A DNA stretch of 64,000 nucleotides, from positions 68,312,001 through 68,376,000 of the forward strand of contig CM065817.1 of assembly GCA_033398695.1 (NCBI GenBank), written 5' to 3'. A program made the position numbers and the translations under genes. The notes under the pieces were generated by a model. It saw only the letters and a list, made by a program, of their open reading frames with translations. It was not told the DNA's origin and did no database searches. Below are positions 10,840 through 22,825 of the stretch, piece by piece; position 1 is the first letter of the stretch; each line of letters begins with the position of its first letter. This DNA comes from Orobanche coerulescens (Eukaryota; Streptophyta; Magnoliopsida; Lamiales; Orobanchaceae).

Positions 10840-10997
10840 AATACATGGACTAATTTCTCTATGTATCAGGAATGCCAGTGACTTCTAGTAAATAAAGAAA
10901 ATAAACAATTGCCTTCTTATAAGAATTTACATAATAACAAGTACAATACCCTCTCTCATACATTCTCTGAGTGGCATTCGAGGGAATATTGCTAACA
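10840..10997 (-). repeat. Copia-A 3' LTR, first 158 bp
   Basis: On the minus strand this begins TGTTAGCAATATTCCCTC directly after a purine-rich GTGGAAGAT. It aligns with the start of the solo LTR at 19133-21118 (TGTTAGGAGTATGCCCTC, then the same TGTACTTGTTATTATGTAAA). It is cut by copia-B at 10840. Confidence 0.82.
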
Positions 10998-11012
10998 ATC
11001 TTCCACTTGCAC

Positions 11013-14000
11013 TTAATGGCACACACTATGGTATCTAATATTCATGTTCTCCAGATTACGCTCCAAGCTTATCTGAGAAAGTGGCTTGGTCAGTGGATCA
11101 GCAACATTGTCTTCTGAGTTTACTCTATGTAGCACAATGTATCCTTTGCGAACAAATTCTCTCACGAGATGATACTTTCTCTAAATGTGTTTTGTACTAT
11201 TGTGAAACCTCAGCTCCTTGTCCTATGCTAAAGCTCCGCCGTTATCGCACAAAATCAGAACAGGAAGCTCAGCACATGGTGTCACTTGAAGTTCACCCAG
11301 AAACTTCTTAATCCAAAACCCTTCCTTAAAGGCCTCCGAGGCCGCTTGATACTCATCCTGACAGGTGGAATTAGCAATCGCACTTTGCTTGGCACTTCTC
11401 CAAGATACTGCTCCTCTATTAAGAGTAAACATGTAGCCACAAGTAAACATATAGTCGTCTTTCTGTCCGTGGAAGTCTGAATTAGTGAAGCCCGTCACAT
11501 TCAGTTCTCCACCACCATACATAAGAACCATATCTCTAGTCATTCTTAAGTACTTGAGAACATTCTTTACGACGGTCCAATGTTCCTTTCTTGGGTTTTC
11601 CTGAAACCTACTTATCATGCTCACATCGTGTGCAATGTTAGGTCTCTTACACAGCATAGCATACATAAGGCTATCCATGTCCGACACATATGGTTTCCTT
11701 TAGTTGTTTCTCACTTTGAGGACACATCTTCGAGGTGAGTTTTATTCATGTCGCATTGGAAGGAACCCTCCTTTAGAATCATCCATCTTAAATTGCTTTA
11801 AGATCATATCTATATAGAGAGCTTGGGAAAGACCTATCATTCTCTTCTCTCCTTGGGTAGAGTCGAATCCCAAGAATATATGTAGCTTCTCCCAAGTCTT
11901 TCTTGGAAAACCTAATCGAAAGCCAAGCTTTTGCAGAACTGAGCATTCCATATCATTTTCTATTAGTAGAATGCTATTTACATATAGTACTAAGAATGCA
12001 ATCTTGCTCCCACTAACTCTCTTGTATACAAAAGGTTCCTCTTTATTTTGCACGAAGTCAAACTCTTTGACAGCTTCGTAAAAACGAAGGTGCCAACTAC
12101 GCGAAGCCTACTTCAGTCCATAAATAGAACACTGAAGTTTGCACACTTTATGAATATAAACCTCGGACACAAAGCCTTTAGGCTGCTCCATATAGATATC
12201 TTCCTCGAGGAATCCATTAAGAAAAGACATATTTACGTCTATCTTCCATATCTCATAATCGTGGTAGGCATCTATAGCAAAGCATCATTCGAATAGACAT
12301 GATCATAGCTATGGGCAAGAAGGTATCGTGGTAATCGATCCCTTCTTTTTGGGTATAACCCTTTGCTAGAAGCTTGGCCTTATAGGTGCCAACCTTGCCA
12401 ACCCCATCCATCTTTCTCTTGTAGATACACTTGTTCCCAATGGGCACTATGTCCTTGGGGGGTCTACTAGAGTCCACACCTGATTGGCGTGCATCGAGTC
12501 TATCTCATCTTGCATAGCTTCTCGCCAGTTCGCAGAGTCTACATCCACCATCGCTTGGTCACAGGTCGCGGGGTTGGTCTCTTGGCTATCACCTGGAATC
12601 TCATGGAGACATAGTTCCTCCGAGTGCATAAAACCATACTTCTCAGGTAATTGAGACACCCTACTAGACCTACGAGGTGGTTGTACTTGTGTTTTAGAAG
12701 TTTTGGTTCTAATTTCTTGTATAGGTGTTTCCTGAGGAGTTTCATTGTATTCTTCCAAAGAAATACTTCTACCCGCTCCACCTTCCTGAATGAACTCATC
12801 TTCCAGGAAGTATGCTTGTAAAGCAACAATAATATTTCGATCTTCGGGCATGAAAAATAGATAACTCATCATCTCCAATGGGAATCCAATAAAATGTCCC
12901 TTTACAGACCTTGCCTCCAACTTCTCTACCTTAGTCTTCTTGACATAGGCGAGACATTCCCAAATCCTAATATGATTAAGACTTGGTTTCCTACCCTCCC
13001 ACACCTCATGTGGAGTTTTAAGAAGGGACTTGGAAGGACATCTATTCAATATATAAGCAGCAGTAAGAAGCGCATAACCCCACAAGTAAATCATTAAGTC
13101 AGTGTAGCTAAGCATGGAACGAACCATGTCCAGCAAGGTTAAGTTCCTTCTTTACGACACACCATTTAACTGAGGAGTTCCTGGAGGTGTGAGTTGTGAT
13201 ACTATTTCGTGGTCCTTTCGAAACTCGTTAAACTCTATACTAATATACTCACCACCACGGTCTGACTGAAGTGCATTGATATGATTGCCAGTTTGTTTTT
13301 CGACTAGGGCCTTAAATTCCTGAAATTTCTCAAAGGCCTCGGATTTGTGTTTGAGTAAATACACATAACCATACCTAGTATGATCATCTGTAAATGTAAT
13401 GAAATACTGATATCCATCAGTTGCCCTGCTTCCAAAGTACGACATACATCGGTATGGATTAATCCAAGTTTATCAGTGGCTCTTTCAAAAGTCCCGGTGA
13501 AGGGAGATTTAGTCATTTTGCCTTTAAGGAAAAATTCAAAAGTTGGAAAGGGATCCAATCCCAATGGGCCCGTAAGTCTATCCTTTTCCATATTGTAAAT
13601 ATTGGTCTGACCAACATGACCAAGTATAAGATGCCATTTCAAAGCTTGATTAGTTTTATCCCTACCACGCTTCCTAGTCATAGTGTTCACAACGACTTTG
13701 TTACTTAGGTTTAGATGATATAGTCCATTTAACAATGTAGCAGTGCCTACTAATTTGTTTCCAAAATAAATTTTGCAAGTACTACTACCAATGAAAAATG
13801 AAAAGTCTTTCCGATCCATGGACAGAATAGATAAAATATTTATTCCCCATGGGCAAAGCAAGTACATCATCTAATGTTAAAACAAAGCCGAATTCCAAAT
13901 CCCAAAGAAGTGATCCTATATCAGTTGCTGCGACACTATGCTCGCTTTCGACAGTAATCATCACTCCCCCTGCTCCAAGCTTCTTACTTTGTTCGAGATC

Positions 14001-14129
14001 CTGATTCATGGTACAATTATGAGAACTAGCACCTGAATCTAGTATCCAAGAAGTAGAAAAAACAGTAGCGGAATAATTTCTTTCCAAAACTAAAAGTTCC
14101 TTACCTGAAGTGCCATGAAGGATCGGACA
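11013..14129 (-). pseudogene. Copia-A pol polyprotein, degenerate
   Basis: Ty1/copia polyprotein in the order protease, integrase, reverse transcriptase, RNase H. The protease motif is WILDSGASSHNC near 14040. GAG-pre-integrase WHLILGHV is near 13650. The integrase core has FTDDHTRYGYVY and SDRGGEY; at the catalytic glutamate exactly 35 residues after the second aspartate the codon is TAA (13152-13154). Downstream are GYALLTAAYILNRCPSKSLL and the KAKLLAKGYTQKEGIDYHDT start of reverse transcriptase. The palm motif YVDD is YVNS (11973-11984). RNase H includes EYQAASEAFKE and VADPLTKPL, and the frame ends at 11013 just before the 3' LTR. Multiple stops and frameshifts make it inactive. Gag and the 5' LTR lie beyond the Tekay insertion and are not in the window. 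Confidence 0.9.
14125..14129. other. Probable target site of the Tekay insertion
   Basis: GGACA directly precedes the TGTAACACCCC end of the Tekay 3' LTR inside copia-A. It is a candidate 5-bp target duplication; the partner copy is not in the window because the 5' LTR is interrupted by LARD2. Confidence 0.5.
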
Positions 14130-15897
14130 TGTAACACCCCCAAGTTATTCAGGGTATATTACAGCGCCGTGAACCCCACCGTGGGACCCACAAGGCTAAT
14201 CATACGCGGAACTATAAAACTTGACCGAGAAGGTCCAAATACAATGAAATGAAAGACGATGCAAGGGGTATTCAAACCATGTCCAATGTATCCAAATACA
14301 TCACAGTACAAATTCAAGACCTCGGCAACACATGCCGGAATATCAAGAAAGACTGAAAACAAACAATACTCGAGTATTCAATAACCATTCCAGTACAACA
14401 ACACTGAATGGAGGAACACAAAACATAACTGGAGATAAAACACAGTATCACGCTTGCCCATCTTCTTCGTGCCGACCCGATACCTGCCTATCCGCCCTCC
14501 TGGAACCTGAAATACATAAAAGGTATTTCCCCCATAAAGGGGTTAGCCGTCGAATAGCTAGTGCAAGTATATCAAGTATGAAACACCATACTTCTCGACA
14601 ATAAAGTAATGGTAACCGTAAATTCATCAATTCAAGACTAGTATTCCAGAATAACTAAATCTGATAGCATCACAACAATGCATACATGATCAACCATGGA
14701 ACCGCACCAAAGGCTACGGAACCCTCAAGGGACCCGTCGGCCCGCCCCAGCGTGGTTAACCCAAATTATCCGTGGAATCACACCAAAGGATACGAAACCC
14801 TCAGGGGACTTGTCAGCCCGCCCCAGAGTGGATATAAATAAACATGCCATTCATATATCTTACTTTCAAAGTTGAGAACGTACAATCATAAATATATACT
14901 TGCCTTTGAGACATCGAGAAATTGAACAGAAAAGAGTATGAGTTCGGTAGGTCCAAGAACGCACTTCCGGCACCTAAACGATTCGTAAGGGATATGATAA
15001 TCAATAATCCATACTCATAATCCAGGAAGAAACTCCAGAAAACCATCTACGATTCACGAAAATACAAGGATAAACAACTAGAGTTTGGAAAATCACCCAA
15101 TACCCTCACAAGTCCGAACACGGCACAAACCAATCCATAAAATCGTTGGAAAAGCATGAATACGGTATAGATACATCATAATCTCAAGGTTCTCAAGCGT
15201 CAAAATGGATAAATCGGACGAATCTAGGAACACCCCAAAATTCCCAAAAATAAGGGTTCTAAGGATTTTTACCTTGATTTGGACGATAGAATGAATTAGA
15301 TGTTGTGTAATCCTTGTTCTCCAACCAAGAATGTTAATGTTTGAAGATGGATCGGTTCCAATCGCCCAAAATCGCCTCTCCAGAGCATCTCCCGTCGAAA
15401 ATGAGTGAAGAGAATGGAAAATGACGAGATGGAAGTTAACTGTCCAATAAATACTCGCCCAGTCTAGCGCACGCTACGCCTCGATTATTAGCATGCGCTA
15501 GCGAGGTCACCGGGTAGTCCAGTGGCTTCTGCCGGACCTGTTAGCGTGCGCTAATCACCTTATCTTACGTGCGCTAACCAAAAATGGTGTCCAGAAACTG
15601 GAGTCCAGAACCTACTGTCCTCTGCCCTACTCGAGTCTTAGCGTGCGATACCGCTATGTATTAGCGTGCGCTACGCAGCTCTTATAGCGTGCACTATCCA
15701 AAGACTAGCATACGTTACTTGATAGTCCAGAAAACCTGACAAACTCACTGCCTTTGCCAACCAGCCTGTTAGCGTGCGCTACGGACAGATGTTATCGCGC
15801 GCTACTGACCACGAATAACATGCGTTAACGAACTCCTAGCGCGACGAAATGAGAAAAACGGCAAGGTCAAACAGTCAATAAACGTATGGATATTACA
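14130..15897 (-). repeat. Tekay-type 3' LTR
   Basis: 1768 bp. On the minus strand it starts TGTAATATCC at 15897, after a purine/poly-G tract, and ends GGGGGTGTTACA at 14130. It aligns with the 5' LTR at 22826-24228 over nearly its whole length. U3 contains the palindrome array at 15462-15840 followed by a TATA-like TATTTATT (15447-15454). No coding. Confidence 0.9.
15462..15840 (-). promoter_or_regulatory. Array of TTAGCGTGCGCTAA inverted repeats in U3
   Basis: About a dozen full or partial copies of TTAGCGTGCGCTAA (6-bp arms TTAGCG/CGCTAA around two bases) are irregularly spaced, immediately upstream, in minus sense, of the TATA-like box. Several copies show C-to-T type decay. The same motif is in the LARD2 LTR at 26662-26773 and the LARD2 internal region near 28780. 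The position suggests promoter-proximal elements. Confidence 0.6.
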
Positions 15898-15935
15898 TTC
15901 CCCCCCCCCCTCTAAAAAGAAGTTTCGTCCCGAAA
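15898..15935 (-). other. Polypurine tract, Tekay element
   Basis: On the minus strand TTTCGGGACGAAACTTCTTT is followed by AGAG and a long G run, ending at the LTR start. It marks the end of the internal region. The C run at 15901-15910 on the plus strand is a homopolymer whose length may be uncertain. Confidence 0.8.
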
Positions 15936-15942
15936 CTTAAGA

Positions 15943-17497
15943 ATTAAAAAGTGCGGGGATACTCCGACCGCATCTTCTCTTCCGTTTCCCAAGTCACCTC
16001 CTCGACTCCATGTCTCGACCATTGCACTTTAACCAGTGGAATGGTCTTATGCCGAAGTTGTTTCTTGCGACGATCAAGGATCTTCACGGGTCACTCCGGA
16101 AAGGTAATATCCTCGGCTACGTCAATCTCACTGTAGTCGATAACGTGGCTCAGATCCGGCACGTATTTTCTCAATTGAGACACATGGAAAACACTATGGA
16201 CGTGACTTAAAGCTGGAGGCAACGCCAAGCAATAGGCTAAATCTCCAACCCTGTCCAAGATCTCGAAAGGTCCGATATACCTCGGACTAAGTTTCCCCTT
16301 TTTCCCGAAGCGGAAAACCCCTCTGGTCGGCGACATCTTGAGTAAGACATGATCCCCCACTTCGAACTCCAAGGGTCGACGACGAGTATCAGCATAAGAT
16401 TTCTGACGGCCCTGGGCAGTCAGCAATCGATCCCGGATAATAGAAATCTTTTCCTTAGTCTCCATCAACATATTCGGTTCCGTTCCAATTAGCTCCAAAG
16501 CCTCATCCCAACATAATGGCGACCTACATCGCCTACCATAAAGTGCCTCGAATGGTGCCATTTTGATCGACGCATGCCAACTGTTATTGTAGGCAAACTC
16601 GATCTATGGTATGTGGAGCTCCCAATCATTACTCCAGTCTAAGGCACAAGCTCGCAACATATCCTCCCATGTCTGAATCGTCCTCTCTGTCTGACCGTCT
16701 GACTGAGGATGAAAGGACGTGCTCAATATCAACTCAGTACCCAAAGCCTGATGAACGGCCTGCCAAAAATGCGATACGAAACGACCATCTCTATCAGAAA
16801 CAATGGTCTTGGGGGCACCGTGCAATCTTACGATCTCAGCTATAAAAGTTCGAGCCAATCTATCCGGTCCCCATGTATCCTTAACACCCAAGAAGTGTGC
16901 AGACTTGGTCAACATATCGACGATTACCCAAATCATATTCATTCCGTCCCTAGTTCTCGCCATGCCAGTGATGAAATCCATAGAGATGTCTTCCCACTTC
17001 CACTCGGGAATGGGAAGCGGCTTCAACAACCCCGCTGGTCGTTGATGCTCGATCTTGACTTGTTGACACGTCAAGCACCATAGTACGAATTCCGCGACAT
17101 CCTTCTTCAAGTTGTTCCACCAAAAATTTCGTTTCAAGACCTTATACATCTCACTCGTTCCGGGGTGGATTGAGTAAGGCGTAGCATGGGCTTCTCGGAG
17201 AATTCTCTGCCTCAACTATTGATCATTCGGAACACAAAGCCTGCCCTGAAATCTCAGTATACTATCCTCATGAACCATAAACCCAGGAGCTTTTCCTTTA
17301 ATTACATCTTCCTTCAGTTGAGAGATCATTGGGTCACTCCACTATTTCCCTTTGATGTTGTCAACCAAGGACGAAGTAATTTTGAGAGTACACAATTGTC
17401 CTTGTACTCGCTGAAGCCAAACTTCTATCCCTTGCCCGATTAAATCTTGACGAATCTTCATCTGAGATGTAAGAACCTCGAGCATTTGAAGAGATGC
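15943..17497 (-). pseudogene. Tekay integrase with chromodomain
   Basis: C-terminal part of the Ty3/gypsy pol polyprotein: integrase joins element cDNA to the chromosome and its chromodomain targets heterochromatin. In the frame beginning at 17215 the HHCC zinc site is H10, H17, C47, C50 (HATPYSIH and CLTC). The DD35E core is D80 (SMDFI), D141 (SDRDG) and E177 (SDGQTER), spacing exactly 35. After a stop comes the GPF/Y region with APFEALYGRRCRSP and LSPRYIGPFEIL (16091-16561). Then a stop at 16088-16090, then PVKILDRRKKQLR, LVKVQW and EVTWETEEKMR, ending at 15943: a Tekay/Del-like chromodomain. At least four stops or frameshifts break it. The last codons abut the polypurine tract, as expected. 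Confidence 0.9.
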
Positions 17498-19127
17498 TTA
17501 TTTGCGGCTCAAGGCATCCGCGACGACATTGGCTTTTTCGGGGTGGTAAAGAATTTCCAAATCGTAATCCTTTATCAACTCTAACCAATGTCTCTGTCTC
17601 ATATTCAGCTCTTTCTGACTGAAAATATACTTCAGACTCTTGTGATCGGTATAAATCTGACACGGATAACCATACAAGTAATGCCGCCAAATCTTGAGTG
17701 CCAAGACAATCGCGGCCAACTCCAAATCATGAGTAGGATAATTCATCTCATACGGCTTTAATTGTCGTGACGCAAAAGCTATCGTCTTATCATGCTGCAT
17801 AAGCACACAACCAAGACCTTGACCCGAAGCATCACTATAAACCGCAAAGCCCTCACTACCATATGGTAAAGCTAAAATCGGCGCTGAAGTCAAGCGTCTC
17901 TTCAGCTCATCAAAGCTCTATTGTCTCTCCGTCGTCCAAACAAACTTTTCTATTTTCTGGAGTAATTTCGTAAGCGGCCGAGCGAGTTTCGAGAACCCCT
18001 CGACAAACCGACGGTAATACCCAGTAAGGCCCAAAAAGCTACGAACCTCCTTAATATTTTTAGGCAGTGCCCAATCTAGCACTGCCTCAATCTTCTGCGG
18101 GTCTACACGAACCCCTTCGGCCGAAATCACATGGCCGAGAAACATAACTTTTTCCAGCCAGAACTCACATTTTGAGAATTTTGCATAGAGGTGCTTGGTT
18201 CTCAAAATATCTAGTACCAAATGCAAGTGTCGGGCATGTTCTTATTTATCTCGAGAATAGATCAAAATGTCATCAATAAAGACGACCACACACCTATCGA
18301 GATACTGGATGAAAATCTTATTCATTAACTGCATGAATACCGCCGGTGCATTAGTCAACCCAAAAGGCATAACTACAAATTCGTAATGCCCATATCTCGT
18401 CCGAAATGCCGTTTTCGGAACGTCGGACTCTATCACCCTGAGTTGATAATACCCCGATCTTAAATCAATTTTCGAGAAAACTGCATCCCCTTATAACTGA
18501 TCAAATAAATCGCCTATACGAGGCAAAGGGTACTTGTTCTTGATGGTTACTTTGTTCAGCTCACGGTAGTCGATGCACAAACGTAGTGAACCATCCTTCT
18601 TCCTCAAAAAAAGAGAAGGCGCGCCCCAAGACGAAGCGCTCGGTCTGATGTACCTTCTTTCCAGATGTTCTCCTAACTGATTCTTTAAATCTTGCATCTC
18701 ATAAGGTGCCATACGATAAGGTGCCTTAGAAATCGGAGCCGCATTTGGCTCTAAGTCCACAGAGAATTCTATCTCACGATCTGGCGGTAATCCCAGGAGA
18801 TCATCCAGAAAAACATCGGGATACTCACTAACAACCGGGATCGAAGAGAAATCGACTTCGCTCCCTTCCGTTTTCAAGGCATAACACCAATAGCCCGTAC
18901 AACCTTTATTCAACAGTTTTACGGCCTTCATAGCGCTGATAAGTAACTTGGATTGGCCCGACATATGTCCCAAAAATGAGTACTCGGTTCCGTCTTTAGT
19001 CATCATGGTTATAACATTAGTACGGTAATTCATAATCGCTTGGTGACTATCAAGCCAATCCTCGCCGAGTATCACGTCCTCGCCTACCATATCAACTACA
19101 ATCAGATTCGATAACCATTCCACACCG
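17498..19127 (-). pseudogene. Tekay reverse transcriptase and RNase H
   Basis: Middle part of the gypsy pol polyprotein. The frame resumes after the solo LTR with [10 protein letters not shown] (retroviral protease C-terminal region). Reverse transcriptase follows: [20 protein letters not shown] and [13 protein letters not shown] (to 18491), a stop, then [20 protein letters not shown] and the catalytic FIDDILIY near 18262-18283, with both aspartates intact. After another stop come [11 protein letters not shown] and [13 protein letters not shown]. RNase H starts with [13 protein letters not shown] near 17840 and continues through [11 protein letters not shown] to VVADALSRK (17498). Catalytic residues survive but four nonsense changes interrupt the frame. 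Downstream is the integrase; upstream is the protease half beyond LTR-D. Confidence 0.9.
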
Positions 19128-19132
19128 GATAT

Positions 19133-21118
19133 TATTGGGATTTGGTGCCTAAAACGAAGGCCCAGCGGAAGCGGAAAAATGAAAATTAATTCGATCCGAA
19201 TCCCTACGAGGATCGATCGAGCTACGTATATACGAATATCAAAAAACGAATTCACAAGAGATATATAAACTCACCCTTGTAGTCTGTTGATTAGATGGAT
19301 AACCTTCTCTTGAGCTATTCCCCAAGCTTTGCTTGATCTCTACGAATCTATTCCGCTTCAATCCCTTGAACGATCCAACGCCTAAAGCACCGCGTCTTTA
19401 CTTGCCACGCGCTGGAGAAATGACCGGAACAACGATCACCTTGCTATCCTCCGAGGATACGGCTAGAGCTAAGTGATGAAGCTATATATGTAAAGATTAC
19501 TACACTCTAAGTGTTTTGATCTTACTCTCTCTTTATGTCTTGATATTTTTCTCTAAGAAAACAAGAACAAACTTGAAGAAGAAGATGACTTGGAGAAAAA
19601 ACTTTTTCTCTCTCTATTCTCATCAGACTCACGTATGGAAGCCTTTTACTATGAGTGATTGTCTTCCTTTTCATTTATTCAACTCCCCACTTCCTTTAAC
19701 AACTCATGCATGTGGGAATCTTACCCCACCTCCACAATTATCATTCATAAAAGAATGAAGACATAAGTCCAAAAAGAAGGTGGCTAGAAATGGGGTGGCG
19801 GCCCATGGAGAAAACGGATGAGTTCGGTCCGTTTCAGACTCCCGAGAGTCCAAACAGATAAACTCCAATTCCGTCTTGATGTATTTGTATAGTTTAATTA
19901 ATCCAATTAATTTCATCATATCAAATACATTATAACATAATTAATTTCTCCAAGAAATAATTATATCCATGAATTAAATTAATCACCCAGTGATATATTT
20001 AATTCATTAGGCCGTAAATTAATTTATCCAATAAATCGATTTAGACATCTAATGTCCCAAATTTAGATATCCAATATCTAATACACATAATGAGAGAATT
20101 ATCTTGATTCATTCCGTCGTCAATCCTAATGCGCGACTCGGTAGGTCCGTCTCAGTCAGCAATGGGAGGAACCAAAGAGTAGTAGCACCACCTAGCCAGC
20201 CTGGCGGCCTACACTGTACCCCAACTGAGAACGAATGATTGGGATCATTCAAGAATCATTCTGTCGTGAATACCAGTAAACATATAAACCCTTCTTTCAA
20301 ATGTCCCGATCAAGTTATAGGGTCACGGTCAGTCAAACCCTATCTGTACTTGATGCTATGCATGCGTTAATGCAAATCGAGATCATCGAGCTGTCGTGTA
20401 TCTAATACAACTAGCTCCAATGCTTTGGCCAAAGACTTATGATCTCATCTGCCAATAACCGCATAGGACATATAACCCGCTCACTAACGGGAGAAAGAAT
20501 TCTATCTTGGTATTCAGTAGGACCTGCTACTTGCCCATCAAGATGCACGTCGAGGTTGACCCCCGCCTTCCGGTTTACAGGGTCGAACTAGTCTAATGAA
20601 AATCTTGACGTCACAAGCACATCCCTACTAAATCCTCAAGTCGAAGGTTCACGAATACCTATCACAACCTTTCGATTCCGTCATTGACTGTCCCGGAGTG
20701 AAATCCGTGTGACGAATCGAGGGTGAGTCAGTTCGAGTATACTAATCCAATTAGCATACCTATAATGTGTGGTCCAACTCACCATTAGTGTTCGACAGGC
20801 ACTCTCCATATCAAAGAACACGTCATACAAGTCTTCACATAGACTTAACGCCCAGTCAAGTTTCATCGACTTGCGAACGATTAAGTATTTGAGCTATAAC
20901 CTTTCCAGTGCCGACCCCTGTATCCAATAAGGAGTGGAACGTTTTGCTCTCAAATACACGGACTAGTTTCTATATGTTTATTTACGAGTTAGGAATGCCA
21001 GTAACTTCCAGTAAATAAAGAAACATTCATTTGCCTTATATAAATGGTTTACATAATAACAAGTACAATGCCCTCACTCAACATCCTCTGAGTGGCCTTC
21101 GAGGGCATACTCCTAACA
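19133..21118 (-). mobile_element. Solo copia LTR inside Tekay pol (LTR-D)
   Basis: 1986 bp, flanked by perfect 5-bp duplications GATAT (19128-19132 and 21119-21123), splitting the Tekay protease. On the minus strand it starts TGTTAGGAGTATGCCC and ends CCCAATA, where the usual terminal CA has become TA. Its first 160 bp match the copia-A 3' LTR, so it is the same or a sister family. There is no internal domain or primer site, which defines a solo LTR. Short open frames inside it are not genes. The 3' end contains CGCTTCCGCTG as in LTR-E. Confidence 0.87.
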
Positions 21119-21123
21119 GATAT

Positions 21124-21345
21124 AATCACCGGAAAATCTTTAATCTCCCGGTTTACCACAATTCTATTCCTGGTAGGTAGTTTCACAATGAAGGGATCAC
21201 AAGTAGTCATACAATTTATATTCAAACAGCGTACACACTCCAAGGAAATAAAAGAATGTGGAGCACCCGTATCAAAAAGCACACGGACTGGATGAGATAA
21301 AATATTAATGGTACCTAAAGCCACTGGTGCATCGGGTTCGTCTGA
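21124..21345 (-). pseudogene. Tekay protease, N-terminal half
   Basis: Aspartic protease of the gypsy polyprotein, which cuts Gag-Pol into mature proteins. VRVLFDTGAPHSFIS contains the active-site DTG triplet at 21265-21273 (residue 18 of the frame from 21324). The frame runs to FPVIIS and is then interrupted at 21118 by LTR-D; it continues beyond 19128. It follows the Tekay gag after a stop at about 21346. Confidence 0.87.
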
Positions 21346-22581
21346 TCAACGCATCTCATAGACCCGAGAGTGTACCAAACCGACGCTAGAGTTCCCCCCT
21401 CCAGCGTTCTGAACCCGTCCCCGGCCCCTGCCGTAACTCTGCTGAGATTGACCAAAATATTGCCACTGATTAACGCCTTGGTCAAGTGGTGCTGGGGCAG
21501 ATGCCCGAGTGTCCAAAGTCTGATTTGGTTCGGAACAATAAGCCGCTCTATGTCTCATCTTTCCGCAAGTGTGACACTTCAACGGTGGAAAATTGCACTC
21601 CAAATTAATGTGGCCTGGACGGCCACAATTATAGCAAGTTACCGTGCGATTTGTGGTGCCCGGGGCAGAACGGAAACCCCTCTTTCCTTTAGCAGAACAT
21701 GACGACTGTCCGGCAGAACGGTTAGTCGTCTGTGACCTCTGGAAGTTGCCACTCTTAGAGCCAGAAAAATTTCCCGCGACCTTCTGCTTCTTCGATTCTT
21801 CCGTGGTATCGTTGTCGGGGCTTAACATATCATGGGCTAAAGCTCTGTCCTGATATTCCTTCAGTGTGGTGCAAGAAAATCCGGCCATGTACCACCGTAA
21901 GTTCGTATTCATCTGCATATCAAAATAACGGATCTTATCATGCTCGTTTCTCACTTGATCCTTCACGTGGATCAATTGTTGGTTGTACTCTACAATTGCT
22001 TGCGAGACAGGAATATTCTGCGGGTTAGCCTCGAAAAAAGCTTGGATTCGGCCCTCTCGCACCGGCCAAGGACAAAAAGCGGCCTCCAAAAGCTATTTAA
22101 ATTCATCCCATGTGGCAACACGATCCTGTGGCTTGATGACTTTCCACCAGGTAGCGGCCTCCTTAGTGAGGAAATACTGGGCAATCGGTACTTTCCTCAC
22201 TTCGGGGCAATCAACTGCTTCAAATATTTTCTCCAAATCCACTAGCCAATCTTCCCAACCTAACGGGTCTGTGGCACCGCCAAACTGTGGAGGGTGCATA
22301 CGGATTACATTCTAAAGCAAGGCATCCGCGTTCGGATTCGGATTATTCAGCTGAATGGTTTGGGCTAAAATGGTCATCTGGTTGGCCAATTGTTGAAGTA
22401 CATTTGCAACTCCAACGTCCGCGCTGTTACCCTGGCCAGTCGATTGGTCGTGCTGACTTTCGGTGTCCTGATACACCGAGTTCCATAAACTGGGGTTGGT
22501 CGACCCCACAACAAAACTGAGGGAAACGACCGCTCCACGTCCTCATCCACGTCTACGGCCACGGCCCCTACCAGCTGACAT
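21346..22581 (-). pseudogene. Tekay gag
   Basis: Capsid-nucleocapsid polyprotein of the chromovirus. The ATG at 22581 gives MSAGRGRGRRRG and then a TGA, probably a decayed CGA. Conserved blocks follow: MHPPQFGGATDPLGWEDWL with FLTKEAATWWKV (the retrotrans_gag core, near 22160-22300), a stop, then FEANPQNIPVSQAIVEY and YFDMQMN. Two zinc knuckles bind RNA: CYNCGRPGHINLEC (21595-21636) and CHTCGKMRHRAAYC (21535-21576); the second has R where a glycine usually stands. The region between is rich in S, G and Q. It is preceded by about 220 bp of leader after the primer site and followed by the protease. Three in-frame stops inactivate it. Confidence 0.9.
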
Positions 22582-22800
22582 ACTGAAGAACACACAAGGC
22601 ACTTAAGTACAATTCAATCACGCATCATCAAAGTGACCGATTCTCGAGAATACCAAAAATAGAAGCAAAACGAATAAGGAAACATCAGAAGAGTAAGAGG
22701 TCTTACAAGTACTGGTCGCATTGTGATGATGGCAGAGTAGTGATACTATGGACAAAAGACGACTCAATCGACCGAAAAGACCGACAGCCTAGGTATCCAT
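22582..22800 (-). other. Tekay untranslated leader
   Basis: About 220 bp between the primer site and the gag ATG, with no coding sense. It would hold packaging signals in a live element. Confidence 0.6.
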
Positions 22801-22820
22801 AGACCTAAGCTCTGATACCA
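22801..22820 (-). other. Primer binding site, Tekay element
   Basis: On the minus strand TGGTATCAGAGCTTAGGTCT, a perfect match to the initiator methionine tRNA 3' end over the first 12 bases, five bases after the LTR end at 22826. Confidence 0.92.
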
Positions 22821-22825
22821 TATTC

